In this document: positions 37,299 through 45,550 of the stretch, piece after piece
Layout: each line of letters starts with the position of its first letter
Position numbering within the stretch: position 1 is the first letter of the stretch
Assembly (NCBI RefSeq): GCF_014648655.1
Contig: NZ_BMRN01000002.1
Span: 248,001-312,000 of the forward strand
Source of the DNA: Streptomyces atratus
GTDB lineage: Bacteria; Actinomycetota; Actinomycetes; Streptomycetales; Streptomycetaceae
DNA: 64,000 nt
Reading direction: 5' to 3'
The notes under the pieces: generated by a model
Told to the model about the DNA's origin: nothing
The model's database searches: none
The model's input: the letters and a program-made list of their open reading frames with translations, nothing else
Position numbers and translations under genes: made by a program

Positions 37299-38633
37299 CT
37301 ACTTCGCCTGCGCGATGGCTGCGTCGATCTCCTCGGCGGTGTTCTTCAGACCCGCCTCGATGTCCTTCTGCTTGCCCTTCTCGATGTCGAATCCGAGGTT
37401 CTGCAGGGACACCAGGTACGCGCCGCCGTTCACCGAGGGCGGGGTGGTGGTGCTCTTCGGGTTCGCGGCGATGTCGAGGAAGGTCTTGAACCGCGGGTCG
37501 TACTTCAGCTTCGGCGACTTCAGCGCCGCCAGGGTGGAGGGCACGTTGTGGATGGAGTTGGCGAAATTCACCACGGCGTCGGTGTCGGTCGTCATGAACT
37601 TCACCAGTTCCCAGGCCGCGTTCTGCTTCTTCGAGGTGGCGGCGATACCGGCGATGGTGCCGGTCAGATAGCCCTTGCCGTAGGTGTCGGCCTCGTCGTC
37701 GGCGACGGGCATCGGGGCGACGCCGATCTCGAACTTCGGCTTGGTCTCCTCGGCCATCCCGAGCCGCCACTCGCCGTCCAGCTGCATGGCCACCTGGCCG
37801 GTGTGGAACGGGTGCTTGGCGCCCCACTCGTCACCGAACGACGTGCGGTACTTCTCCAGCTTCTCGTATCCGCCCAGGTCGTCGACCAGCTTCTTCTGGG
37901 TCTTGAGCATGTCGGCGAACGCCGGGTCCTCGGCGATGTTCGACTTGCCGTCCGCGTCGAAGTACTTCGGGTCCCAGCCGCCGAGGTAGTGCTCGGTGGT
38001 CGACTCGTAGCCGTGGTAGTTCGGCATGAAGCCGAGCTGCTCGTACGAGTCGCCCTTGGTCTTCGTCAGCCGCTTGGCGGTCGCGGCCAGCTCCGACCAG
38101 GTCTGCGGGGGCCTCTTGATGCCGGCCTTCTCGAACGCGTCCTTGTTGTAGTAGAGGCCGTACGCGTCACCGAGCAGCGGCACGGTGCAGCGCACCCCGT
38201 CGAACTGGGTGTACTCGTTCATCGCCTTGGGGAAGGTCTTGTCCGGGTCGATCCCGTCCTTCTTCAGGAAGGGGTCGAGGTCGACGAACGCCTTCGACGA
38301 GCAGAACTTGCCGACGTTGTTCGTGGTGAACGACGAGATGACGTCCGGGGCCTTCGAACCGCCCGCCCGCAGCGCCTGGTTGATCTTGTCGTCGGTCATG
38401 TTGTCGATGACCTTCACATGGATGTTGGGGTGCGCCTTCTCGAAGGCGTCGACCGTCGCCCGGATTCCCGCGACCTCGTTCGGGGAGTTCCAGCCGTGCC
38501 AGAAGTTGATGGTCGTCTCCTTGGACGGGTCATCACTGGCACCGTTGCTCTGCCCCGTACAGGCCGAGGCGAGCAGAGATATGGCGGCGGTCGCGGCGAG
38601 CGCGGCGGCCGTCTTCCGGCGGTTTCCGGACAT
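37299..38633 (-). CDS. csnE: Sugar-binding lipoprotein (CsnE type)
   Basis: 444 residues; GGGAGACCGCC precedes the ATG. Lipoprotein signal: basic start RRK, hydrophobic core, lipobox LLASAC with Cys25. The mature part is a family-1 extracellular solute-binding protein (TINFWHGWNSPNEVAGIRAT, VKVIDNMTDDKINQALRAG, MNEYTQFDGVRCTVPLLGDA). Aromatic-rich segments are typical of oligosaccharide sites. The ligand is inferred to be chitosan-derived glucosamine oligosaccharide from the likeness of the operon to S. coelicolor csn. Confidence 0.88.
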   Translation of the reverse strand: MSGNRRKTAAALAATAAISLLASACTGQSNGASDDPSKETTINFWHGWNSPNEVAGIRATVDAFEKAHPNIHVKVIDNMTDDKINQALRAGGSKAPDVISSFTTNNVGKFCSSKAFVDLDPFLKKDGIDPDKTFPKAMNEYTQFDGVRCTVPLLGDAYGLYYNKDAFEKAGIKRPPQTWSELAATAKRLTKTKGDSYEQLGFMPNYHGYESTTEHYLGGWDPKYFDADGKSNIAEDPAFADMLKTQKKLVDDLGGYEKLEKYRTSFGDEWGAKHPFHTGQVAMQLDGEWRLGMAEETKPKFEIGVAPMPVADDEADTYGKGYLTGTIAGIAATSKKQNAAWELVKFMTTDTDAVVNFANSIHNVPSTLAALKSPKLKYDPRFKTFLDIAANPKSTTTPPSVNGGAYLVSLQNLGFDIEKGKQKDIEAGLKNTAEEIDAAIAQAK

Positions 38634-38695
38634 GGCGGTCTCCCGGTGAAGGAATGGGGCAGGGGTACGGAGGGAACGGGCGGGCCGAGAAGGGT

Positions 38696-39925
38696 TCAGC
38701 GGGACGTGTCGAAGACTTCGTCACGGGTGGTGGCGAGGGCGCTCTCCAGCGCGCCGCGCAGTACGGGCCGGTGGGTCACGTCACCGGCGATCAGCCGGGG
38801 CCGGGAGGCCGCCAGCTCGACAAGCTCGGACTCCACCCGGCCGCGCAGCGGTTCCCCGCCGGCCGCGATCAACTCGCCCGAGAGTACGACGAGTTCGGGG
38901 TCCAGTACGGCGACCATGGAGGCCAGGCCGGTCGCGAGTCCGGTGGCGAACAGATCGAGGAGCCGCGAGTACGGGCCGTCCTCGCCCGACTCCGCGGCCT
39001 CGGCGGCCCGGGCGACCAGCCGGGCCGCGACCTCGTGGTGGGTGCCGGAGCCGCGGCTCAGTGCGTCGTCGATGCCGAGCTCCCGGGCCAGCCTGGACAG
39101 CACCTGCGCGCCCGCCAGCTCCTGGAAGCCGCCGGCGTTCACCTTGGTGACCTGGCGGACCAGCGGGACGCCGGGCACCGGCAGGAAGCCGACCTCACCG
39201 GCACCACCGGTGAAGCCGCGGTGCAGCCGTCCATTGATGACGAGGGCGGCACCGAGCCCCTCCTCGTTCCACAGCAGCACGAAGTCGTCGTGCCCGCGCG
39301 CCGCACCGAGCCGTTGTTCGGCCACCGCGACCAGGTTCACGTCGTTCTCGTACTCGACCGGCATCGGCAAGAACGCGGCCAGCTCGTCCAACAGGGTGGG
39401 GGAGTGCCAGCCGGGCAGGTGCGAGGCGTACCGCAGCCGCCCGGTGCCGGGGTCGAAGGCGCCCGGGGTGCCGATGACGACCCGGTGCACATCGGAGCGG
39501 GTGAGCCCGGCGTCCTTGACCGCCCCGTCCAGCGCATCCGCCACCTGCCGCACCACGCAGTCGGCACGCCGCCCCGGGGTGCGAAGCTCGAACTCGCCGA
39601 CCGTCTCACCGGTCACATCGGCGACGGCGGCGACGATCCGGTGGGCGTTCACATCCAGCCCCGCGACATGGGCTGCCCGCGCGTTCACCGCGTACAGCTG
39701 GGCATTGGGCCCCGGGCGCCCCGCCACGGTCCCGGTGGCGACGACCAGCCCGGCCGCCTCCAGCCGCGCGAGCAGCTGCGACGCGGTGGGCTTGGAGAGC
39801 CCGGTCAGTTTCCCGATCCTGGTCCGGGAGAGGGGCCCGTGCTCCAGCAGCAGATCGAGGGCGGCCCGGTCGTTCATGGCCCGCAGAACGCGGGGGGTAC
39901 CTGGTGTGGTTCCGGCCATGAGCAC
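38696..39925 (-). CDS. csnR: ROK-family transcriptional repressor (CsnR type)
   Basis: 409 residues. GTG 39925 lies 8 bases from GAGGG; ATG 39919 is the alternative. An N-terminal winged helix (LLEHGPLSRTRIGKLTGLSK then PTASQLLARLEAAGLV) is followed by a ROK domain: AGLDVNAHRIVAAV, VIGTPGAFDP, ENDVNLVAVAEQ and GGAGEVGFLPVPG. The ROK zinc cluster Cys residues are not evident. It is the first gene of the operon it probably controls, with a perfect operator palindrome 17 bases before its start. In Streptomyces CsnR represses chitosanase and oligosaccharide-uptake genes and is released by the sugar inducer (family knowledge). Confidence 0.88.
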   Translation of the reverse strand: MLMAGTTPGTPRVLRAMNDRAALDLLLEHGPLSRTRIGKLTGLSKPTASQLLARLEAAGLVVATGTVAGRPGPNAQLYAVNARAAHVAGLDVNAHRIVAAVADVTGETVGEFELRTPGRRADCVVRQVADALDGAVKDAGLTRSDVHRVVIGTPGAFDPGTGRLRYASHLPGWHSPTLLDELAAFLPMPVEYENDVNLVAVAEQRLGAARGHDDFVLLWNEEGLGAALVINGRLHRGFTGGAGEVGFLPVPGVPLVRQVTKVNAGGFQELAGAQVLSRLARELGIDDALSRGSGTHHEVAARLVARAAEAAESGEDGPYSRLLDLFATGLATGLASMVAVLDPELVVLSGELIAAGGEPLRGRVESELVELAASRPRLIAGDVTHRPVLRGALESALATTRDEVFDTSR

Positions 39926-39941
39926 TGCACCTGCCCTCTGT

Positions 39942-39956
39942 TAGGAAAGTTTCCTA
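39942..39956. promoter_or_regulatory. Probable CsnR operator (TAGGAAA-G-TTTCCTA)
   Basis: A perfect 7+1+7 inverted repeat, A/T-rich in a GC-rich genome, lies between the predicted transcription start and the csnR start codon. The position suits a repressor that blocks RNA polymerase, giving autoregulation of csnR-K. Operators of ROK repressors, including the CsnR box as I recall it, share the GGAAA-TTTCC form. Confidence 0.75.
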
Positions 39957-39968
39957 TTCGGTGAGAGG

Positions 39969-39997
39969 ACGGTATGCGCACGTCACGAGGCCGTCAA
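39969..39997 (-). promoter_or_regulatory. Promoter of csnR-K
   Basis: On the minus strand TTGACG (39997-39992) and TACCGT (39974-39969) are separated by exactly 17 bases. This is a good HrdB-type promoter. The expected start is near 39962, just upstream of the operator. Confidence 0.7.
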
Positions 39998-40121
39998 TGG
40001 GCAGCGCCCCGGTGGCTACCAAAGCGTTACCTGAAGTACTTCCGGAATGTGCGGGTCCTTGGTTGTGCATTCCCAACCGGGCCAATGGCGAACCGAGTTG
40101 AGGTCGCATCGACTCACTCAC

Positions 40122-40164
40122 GAGTGAGGGGCGCCCCGCAGGCTCTGCGGGGCGCCCCTCACTC
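40122..40164 (-). terminator. Long hairpin terminator after the mscS gene
   Basis: A 19-bp perfect stem (40122-40140 with 40146-40164) around loop GGCTC, 30 bases after the mscS stop on the minus strand. No U-run. It insulates mscS from the csn promoter region. Confidence 0.85.
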
Positions 40165-40193
40165 GTACGGCCGAGTCCTGCTTCGGCCGGGTC

Positions 40194-41261
40194 CTACTTC
40201 GACATGTTCGGCGGCGGGGTGATCGGTGTCGTGGCCAGGGACTGCGGTGACGTGGCCGACGCGTACGCCGAGGGAGCGGCCATGGCGGCCGTCGGGTCGG
40301 CCGACGAGGGCTCGTCCGCCTGGGCCGGAACGCCGCCGACCATGCGGATTCCGGCCTCGTCGAAGGACCGCTTGATCCGCCAGCGCAGCTCGCGCTCCAC
40401 GCCCAGCGCCTTGCCCGGCATCGTCTTCGCGCTCACCCGGACCGTCATCGAGTCCAGGAGCACCGAGTCCAGGCCCAGGATCTCCACGGGGCCCCACAGC
40501 CGCTCGTTCCACGGGTCCTCCTTGGCCATTGCCGCGGCGGCCTCGGAGATCACCGTACGGACCTTGGCCAGGTCCTCCGTGGGGCGCACCGTCACATCGA
40601 CACCGGCCGTCGACCAGCCCTGGCTGAGGTTGCCGATCCGCTTCACCTCGCCGTTGCGGACGTACCAGATCTCACCGTTGTCGCCGCGCAGCTTGGTGAC
40701 CCGCAGGCCGACTTCGATGACCTCGCCGGAGGCGACGCCCGCATCGACGGTGTCGCCGACGCCGTACTGGTCCTCCAGGATCATGAAGACACCGGAGAGG
40801 AAGTCGGTGACCAGATTGCGCGCACCGAAACCGAGCGCCACACCGGCCACACCGGCGGAGGCCAGCAGCGGGGCCAGATTGATCTGGAAAGCGCCGAGGA
40901 TCATCAGGGCGGCCGTGCCGAGGATCAGGAACGACGCGACCGAGCGGAGTACGGAACCGATCGCCTCGGAGCGCTGACGGCGGCGTTCCGTGTTGACCAG
41001 CAGCCCGCCCAGCGTGGTGCCCTCCACCGCCTGGGCGCTGCGGTTCATCCGGTCGATGAGCTTGGTGAGAGCACGGCGGACCGCGATGCGCAACACGATC
41101 GCGATCGCGGCGATGAGCACGATGCGCAGACCGATGCTCAGCCAGGTGGACCAGTTCTCCTCCACCCAGCTTGCGGCGTTGCCGGCCTGCTCGGCGGCCT
41201 CGTCCAGCGAGCCACCGGACCCGGGCGAGGGGGCTGCGGCCAACAGGGCGGACGGGAGCAC
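40194..41261 (-). CDS. Small-conductance mechanosensitive channel, MscS family
   Basis: 355 residues. GTG 41261 is chosen because GGAGGTTCC lies just before it; an in-frame ATG 13 codons upstream lacks a site. Helices: IGLRIVLIAAIAIVLRIA, SVASFLILGTAALMILGAF and the pore helix LLASAGVAGVALGFGARNLV, with Gly/Ala packing and the hinge typical of MscS TM3. The beta domain follows (GVGDTVDAGVASGEVIEVGL, WYVRNGEVKRIGN) and then an alpha/beta vestibule. The C-terminal ~50 residues are Pro/Ala-rich and disordered. It opens on membrane tension during hypo-osmotic shock. Single-gene transcript. Confidence 0.9.
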   Translation of the reverse strand: MLPSALLAAAPSPGSGGSLDEAAEQAGNAASWVEENWSTWLSIGLRIVLIAAIAIVLRIAVRRALTKLIDRMNRSAQAVEGTTLGGLLVNTERRRQRSEAIGSVLRSVASFLILGTAALMILGAFQINLAPLLASAGVAGVALGFGARNLVTDFLSGVFMILEDQYGVGDTVDAGVASGEVIEVGLRVTKLRGDNGEIWYVRNGEVKRIGNLSQGWSTAGVDVTVRPTEDLAKVRTVISEAAAAMAKEDPWNERLWGPVEILGLDSVLLDSMTVRVSAKTMPGKALGVERELRWRIKRSFDEAGIRMVGGVPAQADEPSSADPTAAMAAPSAYASATSPQSLATTPITPPPNMSK

Positions 41262-41590
41262 GGCGGAACCTCCAGATGGACAACGGCGGACCAACCACAC
41301 TAACGGGGTATCGGGAGTGTTCCGTTGCCACGATCGGGGTCGGAACGCGTCTCACACGGGGCGCGCGGGCGGCGTGTGGCCGATCGCACATCGGAGCGCG
41401 GCCGCTGCGAGAGAGGTCCAGAAGCGCCTGTTCCGGCGGGCGGCGAAGGTGTGAACGGCAGGAGGCGGAGAAAAATCCTCCCGGCCCGTTACTCGCACGT
41501 GGTGGCGCTTTGACCAGGCGTGAGTAGAGACTGAGATCGGATCGTCCCGGCGCGAGCCACGCGCCGCCGGCGTACAAGGAGGCATCCACC
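41262..41590. other. Divergent intergenic region between mscS and the HNH gene
   Basis: 329 bases with no gene. It must carry divergent promoters. A TTGACC at 41510-41515 with a weak TGAGAT 16 bases later could serve the HNH gene; no clear mscS promoter is seen. Confidence 0.4.
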
Positions 41591-42127
41591 GTGCCGCATG
41601 TCCTGGTTCTCAACGCGTCGTACGAGCCGCTCGGCGTCGTACCGCTCCGCCGCGCGCTCGTCCTCGTGCTCGAAAACAAGGCCATCTGTCTTGAGGAGTC
41701 CGGCGCCTTCATGCACAGTGCCACCCGGGCCGTCCCGGCCCCCAGCGTCGTCCGCCTGAAGAGGTTCGTACGGGTTCCCTACCGGGGGCCCGTACCGCTG
41801 ACCCGCAGGGCGCTGTTCGCCAGGGACGGGGGCCGCTGCATGTACTGCGGCGCCACCGCGACCAGCGTCGACCATGTCATTCCGCGCAGCCGCGGCGGGC
41901 AGCACGCCTGGGACAACGTGGTGGCGGCCTGCCGCCGCTGCAACCACGTCAAGGCGGACCGGCACCTGCCGGAGCTCGGCTGGCGGCTGCACCAGCAGCC
42001 CGCCCCGCCGACGGGTCTCGCCTGGCGCATCATCGGGACGGGACACCGCGACCCGCGCTGGCTGCCGTACTTGCAACCGTTCGGCGCGGACGACGCCATG
42101 GCCCGGATCGACGGCATATCAGCCTGA
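41591..42127 (+). CDS. HNH endonuclease-domain protein
   Basis: 178 residues; AAGGAGG precedes the GTG. The N-terminal ~75 residues (VLVLNASYEPLGVVPLRRAL, VVRLKRFVRVPYR) are typical of a stand-alone actinobacterial HNH family. The HNH finger is complete: CMYCGA, DHVIPRSRGG, then WDNVVAACRRCNHVKADR, giving two CxxC zinc pairs around the catalytic His. No methylase, toxin or phage gene is nearby, so it is probably a house-keeping nuclease of unknown target. Related proteins are conserved across Streptomyces as single-copy genes (memory). It converges with the GH84 gene; a hairpin separates them. Confidence 0.85.
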   Translation: MPHVLVLNASYEPLGVVPLRRALVLVLENKAICLEESGAFMHSATRAVPAPSVVRLKRFVRVPYRGPVPLTRRALFARDGGRCMYCGATATSVDHVIPRSRGGQHAWDNVVAACRRCNHVKADRHLPELGWRLHQQPAPPTGLAWRIIGTGHRDPRWLPYLQPFGADDAMARIDGISA

Positions 42128-42141
42128 GAGATCCGGGCCTT

Positions 42142-42181
42142 TGTCGTCCCCGGGGCCGGACGGGGGCCTTCGGGGACGACA
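42142..42181. terminator. Bidirectional hairpin between convergent HNH and GH84 genes
   Basis: Perfect 11-bp arms TGTCGTCCCCG (42142-42152) and CGGGGACGACA (42171-42181), with an 18-base GC-rich loop that can fold further. It lies midway between the two stops, so it can serve both strands. Confidence 0.75.
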
Positions 42182-42200
42182 GCCGCGCGCGACCGGGGCG

Positions 42201-45200
42201 TTACTCCGTTGCGGCGACGGCGTACGCCTCAACCGACCAGAGCGAGTAGCCGAACTCGGTGGCCCGGGCATCGCCCTGCACCCTGAGGAAGCGGGTGTCC
42301 TTCGCGTCCATCCGGATCGACTCGCGCCCGCCCTGCCCGTTCCGTACGGTTGCCGCCGTGCGCCAGGTGCGGCCGTCCGCGGAGACCTGGATGCGGTAGC
42401 GGGACGCGTACGCGTCCTGCCAGTGCAGCACCACCTGGCCGACCCGGGCCGGCTGCGGCAGTTCCGCCTGCCACCAGGCGCCGTCCTCGGCCGGCGAGGA
42501 CCAGCGGGTCTCCGGATCGCCGTCGGAGGCGGCCGTCGCCGGGAAGTCCGGGGTCTCGTCGCCGGACGAGGAGACGGCGGCGGTACGCACCAGGTCGGTG
42601 CCCGCGGTGCGCGGGTACGCCCGGACGGTCAGCGTGCTGCGCTCTTCGCCGAAGCCGATCGGCACCTCGTACTCGCCGGCCGGGGTGCCCGCCGGGACGG
42701 TGATCTCGACGGGGACGGCGGTACGGGAACCGCGCGGCACCCTCGTCTGCTTCGGGACGCGCACCTCGATGCCCTCGGGCGCCTCCGCGGTGAGCGTGCC
42801 CCGCACCTCGGCAGGACGCCGGGCGGCCAGCCGCGCCTCGACCCGTTGCGGCCCGCCGCCGATCTCGGCGTCCGTCTCGCCGCGTACGAGATCGAGCCGG
42901 GCGGCGGGCTCGTCGCCGAACCAGGGCACGAGCGCGCGCACCTGCGGAGCCCGGCCCCGCGCACTCCCCGAGGCACCGGTTCCGATGCTGCTTCCCATCG
43001 GGCTTTCCGGGACGATCGGCGGCATCGTGCCCGTGATGACCGGTGGTGTCGACGGACCGCCCGTGGGCCAGCTGATCCGGATCGCGTCGACCCGCAGCCC
43101 CCGGGCCGGCGTCTGGGTCCAGCCGGTGGGCGACACCGGGCCGAGGCTGCGCCAGCCCTCGCCGGGCACATGGGCCTCCAGCGTCGCACCGGCCCCCGCG
43201 CCGCTGCCGGGTACCGTCATCGCCGTCACGGTCTCCACAGGGCGGGAACGGTTCAGCCGGACCGTATGGCTGCCCGGGGCCTCGGTCACCGTACCGGCGT
43301 CGCGGTCCGCGCCCGTCCAGGCGTCCGCCTCCCGGCGCACCCGGTCCAGGAACGGGCCGAGGACACCCTTGCCGACCGTCGCACCGCTCGCCTTCGTGGC
43401 CTTGCGCACCGGCTCCAGCGCCAGCGAAGCCTGCCACGCGGCAGCGCCGTCACCGCGCGACTGGGCCTGCAGCAGATCGACGGCCAGCTCGCCCGCCCGG
43501 CCGTACCGGGACAACTGCTCCGTCCACGGCCGTACTTCGCCGTCCAGGCGCCCGTCGGCCGGCCCCTTCAGCCGCTGCGGGGTCTCCCGCATCACGGTGA
43601 ACGCCGCCCGCAGACTGCGCGCCGCATCGGCCTGCGCCGTGGCGTCGGTCGTCGTACGGGACTGCCAGAACGCGGCCAGCAGCGGCTGCAGATACGCCGA
43701 CTCGTCCCCGCCCAGCACGGACGTCGCACTGTTCCCGGCCAGCGCGCGCAACGCGTCCCTGGTGCGGGCGTCGTCGCCCGCCAGATCGTCGATCGCCGCC
43801 TGCCAGGACTCCTGCGGCCGGTAACCCTTCGGGTTCCAGGCGAAGTCGGCGGCGGTGAACAGCGGTATGCGGGACGCGGACGGCTGCTCCATGGCATTGG
43901 CGAGCAGTGCCGCGGAACCCATCGCCACCGCCGGGTCCCGGCCGGTGTACGGGCCGAGGAAGATGCGGTCCTGCGCGTAGTCGTTGACCGGGTAGTTGTC
44001 CATCGTGACCAGCGGATGCCGGAACGTGGCGCGGGCACCGGCCAGTTCGCCGCCCGTGATGGTCCTCGGTACGACCCCGACACCGGTCCAGGCGATCTGG
44101 ACCCGGTCGTCCAGCTCCTCGGCGAGCGCCCTGCGGTAGTCGGTCGACCCGTCCTGGTAGAACTCCGTCGGCATGACCGACAGCGGCTCCGCGTCCGGAT
44201 GGCGGTCCGCGAGATGCCGTGCCACCTTGCTCGCCACCCGCGCCTGCGCCCTGGCCGCCGCCTCGGGTCCGCTGCCGAAGGTGTCGGCGTCGCTGTCGCA
44301 GTGCCACTCGCTGTAGCTGACGTCCTGGAACTGCAGCTGGAAGACCCGCACACCCAGCGCCCACATCGCGTCGAGCTTCTTCGTCAGCGCCTTCACATCG
44401 TTGTCCGACGACATGCACATGGCCTGGCCGGGGGCGACGGCCCAGCCGAGCGTCACATGCTCGGCGCGGGCCCGCTCGGCCAGCGCCCGGAAGTCGGCGC
44501 GCCGGTCGGCGGGGTACGGGTCGCGCCAACGGGCCTGCCGGTACGGGTCGTCGCCCGCCGCGTACAGATACCTGTTCTGCTTCGTACGCCCCATGAAGCC
44601 GATCTGTGCCAGCCGCTCCGCACGGGTCCACGGCTGCCCGTAGAAGCCCTCGGTCATCCCGCGTACGGCGGTGCCCGGCCAGTCCCTGACGGTGACCCCG
44701 GCGACGCTCTCGTCCGTGATCAGCTGACGCAGTGTCTGCACGCCGTGGAAGAGGCCGTCCTCGCCGACGCCGTCCATGGCGACGGTGTCCCGGCCCGCGA
44801 CCCGGCCCACCGCGATCCGGTAGCCACCGGACGGCAGATCGCCGCGGTCGGGGGCGTGCAGCGAGCGCAGGGCGCCCTGGGCGCCGTCGCCGCCGAGCCG
44901 GACGACGGGTCCGCGGCCCGGCAACGCCTCGTGGACGGTCCGCACGCCCGCGTCCCGCAGGATCTGCCGGAGTGCGTCGACGGCGTACGGATCCGCGTGC
45001 GCGCCGACCACGAGGGTGACCTCGGCAAAGAGCGGTACGGAGGGCCCGGACGCCTTGATGGACTGGGGCCGCGGCCATACGGCGGGCAGCGTGCCGTCGT
45101 CCGTGCGGTCGGAGGTGGCGACGGCTGGGGAGCCCGGCGCCGAAGGGGCCGCGACGGCAGCCGGTGTCCCGGCGGAGAGCAGCCCGCCGAGCACGGCGAC

Positions 45201-45239
45201 CGCGACGGCCGTTGCCTGCTTTCTGCGCCTGAGCCGCAT
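42201..45239 (-). CDS. Secreted GH84-family hexosaminidase-like enzyme with discoidin domain
   Basis: 1,012 residues from ATG 45239 (GGAGAAGAG before it). Signal peptide cleaved near AVAA (residue 31). Domains in order: GH20b-like N-domain (~50-185), GH84 barrel from RGMTEGFYGQPWTRAERL (~193) with KQNRYLYAAGDDPYR, a helical C-domain, an NEW3-like beta domain near PEGIEVRVPKQTRVPRGSRT, and a C-terminal F5/8 type C (discoidin) carbohydrate-binding domain. GH84 enzymes remove beta-N-acetylglucosamine with two adjacent Asp; here the site reads QLQFQDVSYSEW, so residue 305 is Gln and only Asp306 remains. It may act on a different substrate or by an altered mechanism. It is exported, so it targets extracellular glycans. 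Confidence 0.85.
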   Translation of the reverse strand: MRLRRRKQATAVAVAVLGGLLSAGTPAAVAAPSAPGSPAVATSDRTDDGTLPAVWPRPQSIKASGPSVPLFAEVTLVVGAHADPYAVDALRQILRDAGVRTVHEALPGRGPVVRLGGDGAQGALRSLHAPDRGDLPSGGYRIAVGRVAGRDTVAMDGVGEDGLFHGVQTLRQLITDESVAGVTVRDWPGTAVRGMTEGFYGQPWTRAERLAQIGFMGRTKQNRYLYAAGDDPYRQARWRDPYPADRRADFRALAERARAEHVTLGWAVAPGQAMCMSSDNDVKALTKKLDAMWALGVRVFQLQFQDVSYSEWHCDSDADTFGSGPEAAARAQARVASKVARHLADRHPDAEPLSVMPTEFYQDGSTDYRRALAEELDDRVQIAWTGVGVVPRTITGGELAGARATFRHPLVTMDNYPVNDYAQDRIFLGPYTGRDPAVAMGSAALLANAMEQPSASRIPLFTAADFAWNPKGYRPQESWQAAIDDLAGDDARTRDALRALAGNSATSVLGGDESAYLQPLLAAFWQSRTTTDATAQADAARSLRAAFTVMRETPQRLKGPADGRLDGEVRPWTEQLSRYGRAGELAVDLLQAQSRGDGAAAWQASLALEPVRKATKASGATVGKGVLGPFLDRVRREADAWTGADRDAGTVTEAPGSHTVRLNRSRPVETVTAMTVPGSGAGAGATLEAHVPGEGWRSLGPVSPTGWTQTPARGLRVDAIRISWPTGGPSTPPVITGTMPPIVPESPMGSSIGTGASGSARGRAPQVRALVPWFGDEPAARLDLVRGETDAEIGGGPQRVEARLAARRPAEVRGTLTAEAPEGIEVRVPKQTRVPRGSRTAVPVEITVPAGTPAGEYEVPIGFGEERSTLTVRAYPRTAGTDLVRTAAVSSSGDETPDFPATAASDGDPETRWSSPAEDGAWWQAELPQPARVGQVVLHWQDAYASRYRIQVSADGRTWRTAATVRNGQGGRESIRMDAKDTRFLRVQGDARATEFGYSLWSVEAYAVAATE

Positions 45240-45550
45240 CGCTCTTCTCCTTCGCTCCCGCCGGTGGCCTCCGAGCCCACCACCCGCGCGCGAGGGTGTC
45301 AATGCGGGGGGCTGTTGTGCCGTAAATGCCCGATGTGGCGGGTGAGGTGAGGGGTGGTCGGCTGTCGACGGGCGACGCCAAGGATGACGCCGAATGGCCG
45401 AAAACAGCGGACAGATTACGGAGAACCGGCCTCCAGGGAACGAAATGTGACTCAGACCACGTTGAAGTCGTTGTGGTAACGCCTACGTCTGCGGTCGAGC
45501 CCGCTGGGTAGGTCTGCTGTGTCCTGTTCCCCCACGGCCGGGAGGCCACC
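45240..45550. other. Divergent intergenic region between GH84 and the malQ operon
   Basis: 311 bases with no gene. Signals seen: a DasR-like element at 45446-45461 (separate entry) and an inverted repeat ACCAC (45456-45460) / GTGGT (45473-45477). Both lie 70-105 bases before the plus-strand start. No clear -10/-35 pairs. Confidence 0.5.
45446..45461. promoter_or_regulatory. Possible DasR-like operator
   Basis: The sequence TGTGACTCAGACCACG agrees with 10 of 16 positions of the DasR consensus AGTGGTCTAGACCACT (recalled), with the right half-site AGACCAC intact. DasR is the GlcNAc-responsive regulator of Streptomyces. The site lies between a GH84 hexosaminidase-like gene and the malQ operon and could control either. 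It is a weak match and needs testing. Confidence 0.3.

Noticed and set aside
33213..39925. Assignment as the das (chitobiose) operon
   Set aside because: The regulator is ROK-type rather than GntR, and the operon has a GH4 enzyme and a BadF-type kinase, which fits csnR-K instead.
39974..40222. 82-codon plus-strand frame between csnR and mscS
   Set aside because: It runs through the csn promoter and the mscS terminator hairpin and has no ribosome site.
41874..45350. A 1,158-codon plus-strand frame opposite the GH84 gene
   Set aside because: It starts inside the HNH gene in another frame and reads as GC-driven low complexity; the minus-strand frame has signal peptide and clear domains.
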